Part shown: positions 17,724 through 25,815 of the stretch, in pieces
Layout of the letters: each line of letters begins with the position of its first letter
Position numbering within the stretch: the first letter of the stretch is position 1
From: an uncultured Lachnospiraceae bacterium
GTDB taxonomy: Bacteria; Bacillota; Clostridia; Lachnospirales; Lachnospiraceae
Assembly (NCBI GenBank): GCA_947588995.1
Contig: CANPZI010000011.1
Span: forward strand, 32,325-96,324
Length of the DNA: 64,000 nucleotides
Direction of reading: 5' to 3'
The notes under the pieces: model-generated
The model's input: the letters and a program-made list of their open reading frames with translations, nothing else
What the model was told of the DNA's origin: nothing
Databases searched by the model: none
Translations under genes and position numbers: made by a program

Positions 17724-19034
17724 TTACAGCTCCAAACACTCTTCCCAGACCTGACCGGACGCCGGAAAGAACTCGCCAAAGCCCAGGTCAGTCACAACGG
17801 CCCGCACCGTTTCCGGTCCGCTCATGGACATCTCGAGGCGGTATCTGGTATAGGGCGCTCCATCCGCCTCCTGCCCGGCGAGCCGCATCGACTTTCTCTC
17901 TATGTCTTTGCCGTTCAGCGGGGTGATGACAAACGTAAGCTCCCTGTCTTCCGCCAGAAGAAATTCACATTCTTTCGCCGCCTCATACCAGTTCTCCCCC
18001 GCGTCCAGGAGGGCATAGTAGGACTCTTTCCCCTGTCGGAGCACATTCATGCCGATGTTGGCTTTCAGCTTGTCTCTGCCGAGGAAGACGTACTTCTTCC
18101 CCGTCTCGCTAGGCGCAAATTTCTCCTGCAGGCCGTAACATGCCCCTTTGCTGAAAAGATTATTCCCCTGAAAAACTCTCCTATTATGGCACAGAAATTG
18201 CAAGGATTCCTTATTCCATTCAGATTTGAATCCGTCTCCCAGCAGATAGGCGGAGGACACGATCCTGCCCTCGCACAGTTTTCTGAGGATACCCAGAAAA
18301 GTCCTGTCCGCCTGCCGGTACACCTCCTGCCCGGCCTGTTCTTCCTCTGCCCCGCCGGAAAGCTCCGGCATCTCATAATCCTGCTCCCCGATCAGCACGA
18401 CGATCGGCGTCGTGCGCTTGTTGCACTCCATCCGCCAGGTGCGAAGCCGCCTGCCGGCGTACTCGCAGGCGAGCACCTGATACATCCACAGTTCCGGCGG
18501 CTGGTGCAGCATAAAATAATAAAAGCTTTCCGTGTGGCTCTGGAAACAGATGCGGTTCGTCTTCAGTCCCAGATTGGCTGCCGCGCGCGACAATACCTCC
18601 ACCATCCTGTCATCCGGCTCATCCACCGTGAACATGATGGCGTCAATCTTGTCCGCCGTGGCGACAAAACTCATGATGCTCATGCTGCGCCTGAGAAAAA
18701 GCGTTAAGAGTGCGACCGGATCATAGGATTCCCCATCCAGCTCGATCATGTCGCCTCCGCGCGCCAGCGACACCAGGCGTCCTACCGGGAACATGCCCTC
18801 CTCGTCAGCGTTCTTCACGGCGTCCCTGCCGTAAAACCATTGATTGACGCCGGCACGTTTACATAACATGGTCGGTATGTTGTACTGCTTCGTCCCCGCC
18901 ACGGCTGCGACCGTATCTACATCCTCTTTCCCGTAGAGGCAATAACTGATCTGCGAGTAGTCGTCCCCCAGATCATACCCAACCAGCACGCTTCCCGTAT
19001 GCAGTTTCTCTTTTTCTTTCCTCTCCAAGAACAT
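17724..19034 (-). CDS. DUF5716-type protein, possible ASKHA (Hsp70/actin-like) ATPase
   Basis: 436 residues. Near the N-terminus VLVGYDLGDDYSQISY (17-31) resembles the phosphate-1 loop of actin/Hsp70/hexokinase ATPases (DLGxxxSxxS pattern). A likely second domain start, VLLGDG/AYLLGDGFKSEW near residue 265, resembles the hydrophobic-GG/GD adenosine-side motif, and GRDKLKANIGMNVL follows. This placement is by pattern only. No membrane or export signal. The ribosome site AGGAG overlaps the stop codon of the DUF5717 gene (9 bp gap), so the two are translationally coupled. I recall DUF5716 and DUF5717 as adjacent Lachnospiraceae families without assigned function. A molecular chaperone or cytoskeletal ATPase is possible. 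Confidence 0.7.
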   Translation of the reverse strand: MFLERKEKEKLHTGSVLVGYDLGDDYSQISYCLYGKEDVDTVAAVAGTKQYNIPTMLCKRAGVNQWFYGRDAVKNADEEGMFPVGRLVSLARGGDMIELDGESYDPVALLTLFLRRSMSIMSFVATADKIDAIMFTVDEPDDRMVEVLSRAAANLGLKTNRICFQSHTESFYYFMLHQPPELWMYQVLACEYAGRRLRTWRMECNKRTTPIVVLIGEQDYEMPELSGGAEEEQAGQEVYRQADRTFLGILRKLCEGRIVSSAYLLGDGFKSEWNKESLQFLCHNRRVFQGNNLFSKGACYGLQEKFAPSETGKKYVFLGRDKLKANIGMNVLRQGKESYYALLDAGENWYEAAKECEFLLAEDRELTFVITPLNGKDIERKSMRLAGQEADGAPYTRYRLEMSMSGPETVRAVVTDLGFGEFFPASGQVWEECLEL

Positions 19035-19042
19035 ACCGTCTC

Positions 19043-22000
19043 CTAGCGCATCCGAAATATGGTCTTCACCATATGCTCCGTCCTGTAATATTCCAGCAGG
19101 AGATTGTCCACCGTATCATAGTCATGCAGCGTCATGCCGATCATGATATCGTTGAGCATGGTAAAGCGGCTCTCGAAATTATCCTGCTCTATGTCGCTCT
19201 TGTTGATCGCGCCGCTCCCCGCCAGCTGCTCGCCGTTCTCCGACTCCTCGGTAATATAATACTGCAGCCTCTCACCAAAAAACAGGATGAACTCCTTGAC
19301 GCAGATTCCCTCGTACATATCCCGCATCACTTCCCTGCAGTACTCGTTCTGTTCACCCTCATTGCGCTGAATCACATAGTGAATGACGGCACTGCCGCCG
19401 GGCTTGACGCGATGTTCGATGATCGTCTTGTCCCGATACTCATCCATCTGCGGAAGATAACTCAGATATTCCCTGTAAACCGGCAGCACAATCCCGTCGG
19501 CTGTCAGGTCGCGCAGGAATTCGCAGCAGACCCGCTTTATCGTATCGTCCTGCTCTTCTCTGTTCTCCGCATAATACTGCAGAAAAGCAATCCGGCACAC
19601 CGGCTGCAGCCGCGCCAGGTCGCCGCTAAGCTGCATAACACAGCGAAAGATGTACGGCTCTATAATCTGCCCGCCAATCACATAGTCATAACAGCACCGG
19701 GTCACAAAAGCAGCGCGCAGCGCCTCGCTGCCGCCATACTCACAGTAGGATCTGAAAATTTCCATTTTCTCCCCGACATGCGCGCCCGTATAGAGCATCT
19801 GTCCGATCATGCGCTCGCTCAAAAGATGCGTATCCATACCGAAATTGTCCGCAATCTTCCAGATATCCCGCATCTCTCTCATGCTGCCGTGAAAAAAACG
19901 GATCAGATAGCGGAGAATGTTCTCGTCATATTTCCCTTTCCCAACCGTGTAATGAAGAATCGCAGTCAAAACCGGATCCTCCTCTTCCCTTTCCTCATCC
20001 AGCAGCCTGCTGCACATCCTGGCTAACATCTTGGCATCCACGCCGTACGGCCCGTAACGGCGCACCCACTCGTATGCCTCTCTGTACATGCCCCGCACAA
20101 TCATATAGCGGACGATCTCTCCGCGGTCCCCGGCAGCCGTCTCCTCCGGCTTCAGTTCCAGAAGATAGTCGTCCAGCTCCCGCATCCTGTCCCGGTCATA
20201 GTAGAAACGTACCAGCATCATGCGTATTTCGCGCCGCACGCTCTCCTCGATCCGGTCACATGTCGAGAGGAAAAGGAAAAGATCCACATTGTCTTCCTGC
20301 ACGGCAAAGGCGTCGCGGTAAGCGAAGCAGGTATAGACGGCATAGCCCAGATTCCCCCGCGCAAAAATCGAGAGCATGGGGGCTAACTTCTCCGGGCCGA
20401 GCAACATCTCCGTCCGGCTCTCCACACTGACCGCGTACCGGTTGCCTGTCCCGTCACCCAGCAGAATACTGCACTCCGAACTGAAGACAGGAAACTGCGC
20501 CCGGCCGGCGGCAACAGGATACACCCGTTCTCCCTCCACATACGGATAGACCGGGATTGCCTCTTTGATCTGCCCGGATTCCACATGAAGTTCACGCATA
20601 AAGATCAGGGTGACAAGCTTTTCGGCAATCGTCTCATCGATCATGGACCGCGTGATCAGACTGCGGTACAGATAAGCCAGATCTTTGTTGATTCTTCCCC
20701 GCGATAACTGCTCCGCCGTAAAACGTTCTATGTCGGACATATAGTTTACATAAATATCCGGCACTTCCTCTCTGTGCCGATAGACATAGGCATACAGGTA
20801 TGCGGTGACTTCATAGTTCAGATCACTCTGATAGGCGAAATACATCAATATGGTTTTCGGCAGGGTAATATCGCCGCGCCTGGGCAGCGACATCATATAG
20901 TGCTCATACAGCCTGGTAACCCGCAGGTTCTGCTCCACGCCCGCACGGTACCACTCAAAATAGGCTTCGCCATAGCGCCCTCCCCGGATGAGCAGCGTGC
21001 AGATCGCATGGAGAATATCGTTCTGCGGCCGCTTCTCATAGCAGCCCGTCAGAATATGAAATATCCCCTGCGAATAATTCTTCTGCTTCTGCGCCAGATA
21101 GACGATCTGCAAAACGATCTCCTCTTTCATGAGATCATTTTTGAGCGCATAGAGGAGAATCTGCTGTTCAAAGGCATCCAGCGCAAGAAGCATCGCCGGA
21201 TTTGCGGCAAGCAGATGCCACGCCTCCAGATAGATGACCGGAGAAGTACAGCCGCAGCGAAACAGTTCCTCTAAAAGTTCCCATCTGCGCGCCGGGTTCC
21301 CGGTATACTCCTCTGACAGATACATTAACAGCCATGCGATGCGCCAGTTTCCCCTGTTGCGCTCATAGACTTCCCTGACTTCAGCCGCCGCATCTTCCAC
21401 ATAGCGGTAGTCCTTGCTGTAGAGCGTCGTGAGATACAGATAATAGCACCACAGCTCCTGCTCTTCCTGCTGCCGCATCAATACCTGTTCCTGCTGTCTC
21501 TCAATCAGCCACTTTGCCTCATTGTACCGCTCCTCCGTCAGCAGAATCTGCGCCCTAAAAAGCTGCCATGCGATATTCCTGTCGTCGATCTCCGTCAGAC
21601 GGTCCAGAATCTGATTCGTCTCCGTCATCCAGGTCTTCGTGCTGATCTTTTTCAGACGGAACGACTGGTAGAGTTCCATCATCCGCACCGTGAGCTGCCC
21701 TGTCTCCCGGCGCAGCGCGAGCCTCCGCTTCGCGGCCCTGTGAACAGCCACAGTGACCGGGATGCGCATCCGGCCCCCTTGCCCGATCAGCATAATGCAG
21801 CCGTAGTTATTACCCGCGTGAAGCTTCTCGCAATCCACATAATAGTAGAGCCGGTAAATATTGCCCAGAAAAGAGGCATCCGTCGCAAGGTTCTCCTCCA
21901 CGCGCAGGAAATCCCCTTCCGTCTCAATCCGCAGACGGGTGTATCCCCAGCCGTTCCTGTTGATTACCAGCGCATAGCGGGTTGTCTCCGCGGGATCCTC

Positions 22001-22606
22001 TATTCTGATCTCCGTCTCCTCCGGCAGATACTCCACCGGCTTCTTCTTGTTGATCGCGAGCAGAAATTCCTCCACATTGTGCTCGTTGCCCCTGACGGCG
22101 GACAAGCCCTTGTACACAGCGTAGTGCTGTCTGTCGTTTCCCGCAAAAAGCGTCCTGAATGACTCTGAATAGAAGAGCCTGACCGCCTCGTCCCAATTGC
22201 TCTTCGCGAGATTCGTAAAGTGAAACAGATTGCGGATGCCGCCCATGTCAGACGTGACAAGTTCCTCCCTGATCGTCACGGCAAACGGGATATAGTATTC
22301 TCCCTGATTGGAGATAATGTTGAACGCGCCTTTCACCTCTTCGCCTGCTTCCAGGCTTCCCGCGTCAAACCGATACCGAATCTCGCCCTGATTTCCGTCA
22401 AAAGACTTCGTCAGGCACTCCATGCGCAGGTCCGTGGAGACGACATAGCCCTCCACCTCGCATCCCTCACGCCCGAAGAGCATAAAAGAGCCCTCTGCCG
22501 CCGCACCGACATTCAGAGTCAGTTCGACGCGCGGGCAGGAAAATTCCAAAAAACCGCCGCCGGCATTAAATTTTCCATTTAAAATATCCTCGACCGCCTG
22601 CCTCAC
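19043..22606 (-). CDS. DUF5717-type giant protein
   Basis: 1187 residues, GTG start with GAGGG 4-5 nt upstream. The first about 320 residues are beta-rich and look like two or three Ig-like sandwiches (ELTLNVGAAAEGSFMLFGRE, GAFNIISNQGEYYIPFAVTI, RMRIPVTVAVHR). From about 330 to the end it is a long helical array with TPR/solenoid character (LTEERYNEAKWLIE, HAICTLLIRGGRYGEAYFEW, VRYMIVRGMYREAYEWV). There is no signal peptide and no membrane helix, so it is cytosolic. It heads the four-gene operon and is very tightly linked to the ASKHA-like gene. A scaffold that works with that ATPase is the simplest reading, but no function is established from sequence. Confidence 0.75.
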   Translation of the reverse strand: MRQAVEDILNGKFNAGGGFLEFSCPRVELTLNVGAAAEGSFMLFGREGCEVEGYVVSTDLRMECLTKSFDGNQGEIRYRFDAGSLEAGEEVKGAFNIISNQGEYYIPFAVTIREELVTSDMGGIRNLFHFTNLAKSNWDEAVRLFYSESFRTLFAGNDRQHYAVYKGLSAVRGNEHNVEEFLLAINKKKPVEYLPEETEIRIEDPAETTRYALVINRNGWGYTRLRIETEGDFLRVEENLATDASFLGNIYRLYYYVDCEKLHAGNNYGCIMLIGQGGRMRIPVTVAVHRAAKRRLALRRETGQLTVRMMELYQSFRLKKISTKTWMTETNQILDRLTEIDDRNIAWQLFRAQILLTEERYNEAKWLIERQQEQVLMRQQEEQELWCYYLYLTTLYSKDYRYVEDAAAEVREVYERNRGNWRIAWLLMYLSEEYTGNPARRWELLEELFRCGCTSPVIYLEAWHLLAANPAMLLALDAFEQQILLYALKNDLMKEEIVLQIVYLAQKQKNYSQGIFHILTGCYEKRPQNDILHAICTLLIRGGRYGEAYFEWYRAGVEQNLRVTRLYEHYMMSLPRRGDITLPKTILMYFAYQSDLNYEVTAYLYAYVYRHREEVPDIYVNYMSDIERFTAEQLSRGRINKDLAYLYRSLITRSMIDETIAEKLVTLIFMRELHVESGQIKEAIPVYPYVEGERVYPVAAGRAQFPVFSSECSILLGDGTGNRYAVSVESRTEMLLGPEKLAPMLSIFARGNLGYAVYTCFAYRDAFAVQEDNVDLFLFLSTCDRIEESVRREIRMMLVRFYYDRDRMRELDDYLLELKPEETAAGDRGEIVRYMIVRGMYREAYEWVRRYGPYGVDAKMLARMCSRLLDEEREEEDPVLTAILHYTVGKGKYDENILRYLIRFFHGSMREMRDIWKIADNFGMDTHLLSERMIGQMLYTGAHVGEKMEIFRSYCEYGGSEALRAAFVTRCCYDYVIGGQIIEPYIFRCVMQLSGDLARLQPVCRIAFLQYYAENREEQDDTIKRVCCEFLRDLTADGIVLPVYREYLSYLPQMDEYRDKTIIEHRVKPGGSAVIHYVIQRNEGEQNEYCREVMRDMYEGICVKEFILFFGERLQYYITEESENGEQLAGSGAINKSDIEQDNFESRFTMLNDIMIGMTLHDYDTVDNLLLEYYRTEHMVKTIFRMR

Positions 22607-22640
22607 AAGCCCTCGTCTGCCTTTCTACATAGTTATTAAA

Positions 22641-22670
22641 ATTATACCATTTCATTGGCAGTGAACGCAA
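22641..22670 (-). promoter_or_regulatory. promoter of the DUF5717 operon
   Basis: A perfect TATAAT (22646-22641) lies 34 bp before the GTG start, with TTGCGT (22670-22665) 18 bp upstream as a partial -35. It is the only good vegetative promoter ahead of the four unknown genes and purF. Confidence 0.55.
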
Positions 22671-22749
22671 CCTTGATTTCGCCGGAATAAAGTGGCAGAT
22701 CCGGCCGCCCCGCATACCCTAATAGAGAGAAAGCACTGTGAGGTCACAC

Positions 22750-24015
22750 ATGGAAAGTGAGATTCTAAGCAGCACGCAGGCCAAAGAGCCCGCACAGGGC
22801 GGGCTTCGGGTCAATGTCACCGCCGACATCGGACTACTTCCCATCCCAAACGCCAACATAACCATATCCTACACCGGTGAGCCGGACAGTACCGTCGGCA
22901 TACTGACGACGGACATCTCCGGACAGACGGAAACCGTCCCCTTAAGCACACCGCCTCTCGATTACAGCCTGACGCCCAACTCTCCCATGCCCTATGCGGA
23001 GTATACGCTGCATGTCAGCGCCCCGGGCTATGAGCCTGTCACCATATCGGGTGTGGAAGTCCTGCCCGGCGTGACGGCCCTGCAGACCGTCCGGCTGACT
23101 CCCGCAGAGTCGGAGGCCGGGGACAGTGAAATCGTCGCCATTCCCGATCACACACTCTACGGCGACTACCCGCCCAAGATCCCGGAAGAAGAGCTCAAAC
23201 CCATAGAGGAATCCGGCGAGATCGTCTTAAGCCGCGTCGTGATCCCCGAGTACATCGTCGTCCACGACGGCGCGCCCGCAGACTCCGCCGCGTCAAACTA
23301 TTACGTCCGCTACAGCGACTACATCAAAAATGTTGTCTCCTCGGAAATCTACGCCACATGGCCGGAAAGCGCCATCTACGCCAACACGCTTGCCATCATG
23401 TCTTTCACTCTGAACCGCGTATACACGGAGTGGTACCGAAACAAGGGCTATAACTTCACGATCACCTCCTCCACCGCTTACGACCAGAAGTGGGTATACG
23501 GCAGGAACATCTACGACAACATCGACAGACTGGTAGACAGTATCTTTGCCAACTATCTGTCCCGCCCCGGCGTACGCCAGCCCGTCTTTACCTCTTACTG
23601 CGACGGCAGAAACGTGACGTGTAATGGTCTCAGCCAGTGGGGCTCCAAATATCTGGGCGACGAAGGCTACACGCCCGTCGAGATTCTGCGCTACTACTAT
23701 GGCAGCGATATGTATATCAACACGGCTTCCGCTATCTCCGGCGTCCCCGCTTCCTGGCCCGGCTACAACCTGAATATCGGCGCTTCCGGCGGCAAGGTGA
23801 TGCAGATTCAGGAGCAGCTCAACCGTATCGCGCAGAATTATCCAGCCATACCGAAAATAGCCGCGGACGGCATCTATGGCCCGAAGACCGCGGAATCCGT
23901 CCGCGCTTTCCAGGGCATCTTCAATCTGCCCCAGAGCGGCATCACAGACTACCCCACCTGGTATAAAATCTCCGAGATCTACGTGGGCGTCAGCCGTATC
24001 GCGGAACCGGGCTGA
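22750..24015 (+). CDS. SpoIID-like protein with one peptidoglycan-binding domain
   Basis: 421 residues, paralogue of the protein at 9658-11472. Order: a short N-terminal leader without signal peptide, a carboxypeptidase-regulatory-like sandwich (about 20-120), a SpoIID-like domain (about 165-325) with YIKNVVSSEIYATWPESAIY and CNGLSQWGSKYL, and one PG_binding_1 domain (about 340-410, GGKVMQIQEQLNRI to YPTWYKISEI). LysM repeats are absent. ATG at 22750 has GAGG 6 nt upstream; a GTG at 22738 is possible. It is divergent from the DUF5717 operon. A role in spore peptidoglycan processing or coat is inferred from SpoIID. A strong terminator follows. Confidence 0.75.
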   Translation: MESEILSSTQAKEPAQGGLRVNVTADIGLLPIPNANITISYTGEPDSTVGILTTDISGQTETVPLSTPPLDYSLTPNSPMPYAEYTLHVSAPGYEPVTISGVEVLPGVTALQTVRLTPAESEAGDSEIVAIPDHTLYGDYPPKIPEEELKPIEESGEIVLSRVVIPEYIVVHDGAPADSAASNYYVRYSDYIKNVVSSEIYATWPESAIYANTLAIMSFTLNRVYTEWYRNKGYNFTITSSTAYDQKWVYGRNIYDNIDRLVDSIFANYLSRPGVRQPVFTSYCDGRNVTCNGLSQWGSKYLGDEGYTPVEILRYYYGSDMYINTASAISGVPASWPGYNLNIGASGGKVMQIQEQLNRIAQNYPAIPKIAADGIYGPKTAESVRAFQGIFNLPQSGITDYPTWYKISEIYVGVSRIAEPG

Positions 24016-24042
24016 CGCGGCGCGGACAGAATCCGCCACAGG

Positions 24043-24086
24043 AAAAGACCGGCATTCCCACATACGGGCAAAATGCCGGTCTTTTT
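24043..24086 (+). terminator. Rho-independent terminator after the SpoIID-like gene
   Basis: AAAGACCGGCATT pairs with AATGCCGGTCTTT in a near-perfect 13-14 bp stem with an 18-nt spacer, followed by a T-run. It lies 27 bp after the stop. Confidence 0.9.
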
Positions 24087-24233
24087 AACTCATAAATCCC
24101 TAAATAATCGGACGGACAAGTAATATTCCCCTGGAAAAATCAACAGAGTTGTTGGTTTTATTCTGCCAGGAGGATGAATAGCATGGAAAATATTTTATGC
24201 AGCAATCACAAAAGCACTAATTGATACTTTTTA

Positions 24234-24262
24234 TTGACGCGCACTGTAAATTTGTGTACTAT
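24234..24262 (+). promoter_or_regulatory. promoter of the MqsR-like/Panacea TA operon
   Basis: TTGACG (24234-24239) and TACTAT (24257-24262) are 17 bp apart, 22 bp before the toxin start, which leaves a very short leader. Autorepression by the HTH-bearing antitoxin at this site is expected by analogy with MqsA, but no clear palindrome was identified. Confidence 0.6.
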
Positions 24263-24283
24263 GGTATTGGAGGCAACTTACTG

Positions 24284-24694
24284 ATGAATCCTCATTACAA
24301 CCAAAACTACACACGTGCAGAAATTGACGCTGTTCTCGCCAGGATCAAATCCTGCATCGCACAAAACAAATACACGATTTCTCTGAATGAGAACCGCCAG
24401 GAAAACATAGACTTTATCAATGCATATAACCTGCGCAGCGACAAGCAGAAATCCATATTGATGCAGATTGAGACGGAAGATTTCTGCCACTCCCTGCGAA
24501 ATACCAGGATCGGCTATGAATATGAAATTCTGTATGTTTTTGTTCCGCAGATACAGCTTTTTAATGCAGACGGGAAACAAGAAACTGTCGATGTCTATAC
24601 CAAATTCAATGTGATTGATCTCCCTCGCGGAAGCAGGGTCGTTGTCATCTCATTTCACAAGAGAAACAAACCCATAGAATATCTATTTCGCTGA
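24284..24694 (+). CDS. MqsR-like toxin of a type II toxin-antitoxin system
   Basis: 136 residues. The C-terminal half follows the MqsR pattern: an acidic-Asp-Phe segment (ETEDFCHSL, compare SESDFYKSM in E. coli MqsR), then DVYTKFNVI with a Lys where MqsR has its catalytic region, and VVVISFHKR in place of LIVSFKEK. MqsR is a ribosome-independent mRNA interferase that cuts at GCU. This copy has an insertion of about 20 residues in the middle. GGAGG precedes the ATG at 24284 by 10 nt; the upstream in-frame ATG at 24221 would lie ahead of the promoter. The antitoxin starts 23 bp downstream, in toxin-first order as in mqsRA. Assignment rests on motif comparison from memory. Confidence 0.65.
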   Translation: MNPHYNQNYTRAEIDAVLARIKSCIAQNKYTISLNENRQENIDFINAYNLRSDKQKSILMQIETEDFCHSLRNTRIGYEYEILYVFVPQIQLFNADGKQETVDVYTKFNVIDLPRGSRVVVISFHKRNKPIEYLFR

Positions 24695-24717
24695 CCGGAG
24701 AGAAAGGAGAGGACGCT

Positions 24718-25713
24718 ATGAGCAAAGAAAAAGTGTTTTGTGAAGAATGCCGAAATGACGTGAACTACATTGAGACTTCCGTTCCGATGACCGGCACCAT
24801 CAAAGCCAAAACCTACCATTATCATGGAAAAGAAGCGCATTGTGCAGACTGTGGTGCTTTGCTTTTTATTCCAAGCCTGTCGGATTACAATCTGCGGGCA
24901 CTTTATGATGTATTCCGCAAAGAAAACGACATTATCCCCATTGAAAAAATACGGGAAATACCCAAAAAATACGCCATCGGGAAAAGGCCTCTTTCCCTGC
25001 TGCTCGGCTGGGGAGAACAGACTTTTTCCAGATATGCCGACGGCGACATACCAACCAGGCAATACTCTGACATCCTTTTGCGCATATACAGCGAACCGGC
25101 ATTCTATTATGAACTTCTGGAAACAAATAAGGGAAATTTAAAGTCCGCGCTCGCCTATGAAAAAAGCCTCCGCGCTGTCACCGCCCTGCTGGGCGCTCAT
25201 CCGTCCACAGGCAGCAAGATCGATACCGTGATTCAATATCTGCTCTGTCAATGCGGAGACATCACTCCCCTTGCGCTTCAGAAAGCGTTGTACTATATTC
25301 AGGGATTTTACTACGCTTTTTACCATACTTTTCTTTTTTCGGAAGACTGTCAGGCCGGAATACATGGTCCTGTCTACAGCGACATATACTGTCGCTACAG
25401 GGATTACCGGTTTGATCCGGAAAGCAAAAGGATCGACTTTGACATTTCCGTATTCTCTTCCGGCGAAAAAACAGTCTGTGACAGCGTAATCAACCATATC
25501 TGCTGTTACAGCAGCAAAATACTGGAACGTTTTACTCACAATGAAGCCCCTTGGCTCACCGCCCGCGGTGATCTTCCCATCACCGCAGCGTCCGACCGAA
25601 TCATCGACAAGGCTCTTATTGGCGATTATTTCGGTACGGTAAAAATAAAATACAATATGCTGGATCCCTGCGACATCAAAGCATATGCGCAGGATATGTT
25701 TCTTTGTCTCTGA
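24718..25713 (+). CDS. MqsA-like zinc-finger/HTH antitoxin fused to a Panacea (SocA/DUF4065) domain
   Basis: 331 residues in three parts. A zinc-binding N-terminus has CxxC at 8-11 and CxxC at 42-45. A helix-turn-helix follows (about 85-125, LLGWGEQTFSRYADGDIPTRQYSDILL) of the YgiT/MqsA class. A Panacea domain (about 168-330) carries ITPLALQKALYYIQGFYYAF and the hallmark GIHGPVYSDIY. MqsA uses its zinc domain to bind MqsR and its HTH to repress the operon. Panacea domains are known as general toxin-neutralising modules. The fusion suggests that either end could neutralise the adjacent MqsR-like protein. AAAGGAGAGG ribosome site. The pair lies in AT-richer DNA than its neighbours, which fits horizontal acquisition. 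Confidence 0.8.
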   Translation: MSKEKVFCEECRNDVNYIETSVPMTGTIKAKTYHYHGKEAHCADCGALLFIPSLSDYNLRALYDVFRKENDIIPIEKIREIPKKYAIGKRPLSLLLGWGEQTFSRYADGDIPTRQYSDILLRIYSEPAFYYELLETNKGNLKSALAYEKSLRAVTALLGAHPSTGSKIDTVIQYLLCQCGDITPLALQKALYYIQGFYYAFYHTFLFSEDCQAGIHGPVYSDIYCRYRDYRFDPESKRIDFDISVFSSGEKTVCDSVINHICCYSSKILERFTHNEAPWLTARGDLPITAASDRIIDKALIGDYFGTVKIKYNMLDPCDIKAYAQDMFLCL

Positions 25714-25731
25714 TGAATGTTGGATGACAGT

Positions 25732-25762
25732 GAAAGAGGCAGCCGCACAGGCTGCCTCTTTC
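25732..25762. terminator. bidirectional terminator between the TA module and htpG
   Basis: GAAAGAGGCAGCC (25732-25744) and GGCTGCCTCTTTC (25750-25762) form a perfect 13-bp stem with a 5-nt loop. It lies 18 bp after the antitoxin stop and 54 bp from the convergent htpG stop, so it can serve both. Confidence 0.85.
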
Positions 25763-25794
25763 CGCTTATGAGATTTCACGATTGTTTTACTTTT

Positions 25795-25807
25795 AGTTTA
25801 CATAACT
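25795..25807. repeat. AGTTTACATAACT motif copy downstream of htpG
   Basis: An exact copy of the 13-bp motif seen at 745-757. It lies 8 bp beyond the htpG stop codon. Another near-copy (835-847) also sits at a stop codon, that of lysR. Confidence 0.4.
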
Positions 25808-25815
25808 TATTCATG

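Noticed and set aside
24183..24224. A 13-codon open frame (MENILCSNHKSTN) with an AGGAGG site just upstream of the MqsR-like gene
   Set aside because: Too short to support as a gene. A one-base shift gives a different tail (AITKALIDTFY), so it may be the decayed start of an unknown gene, but there is no further evidence.
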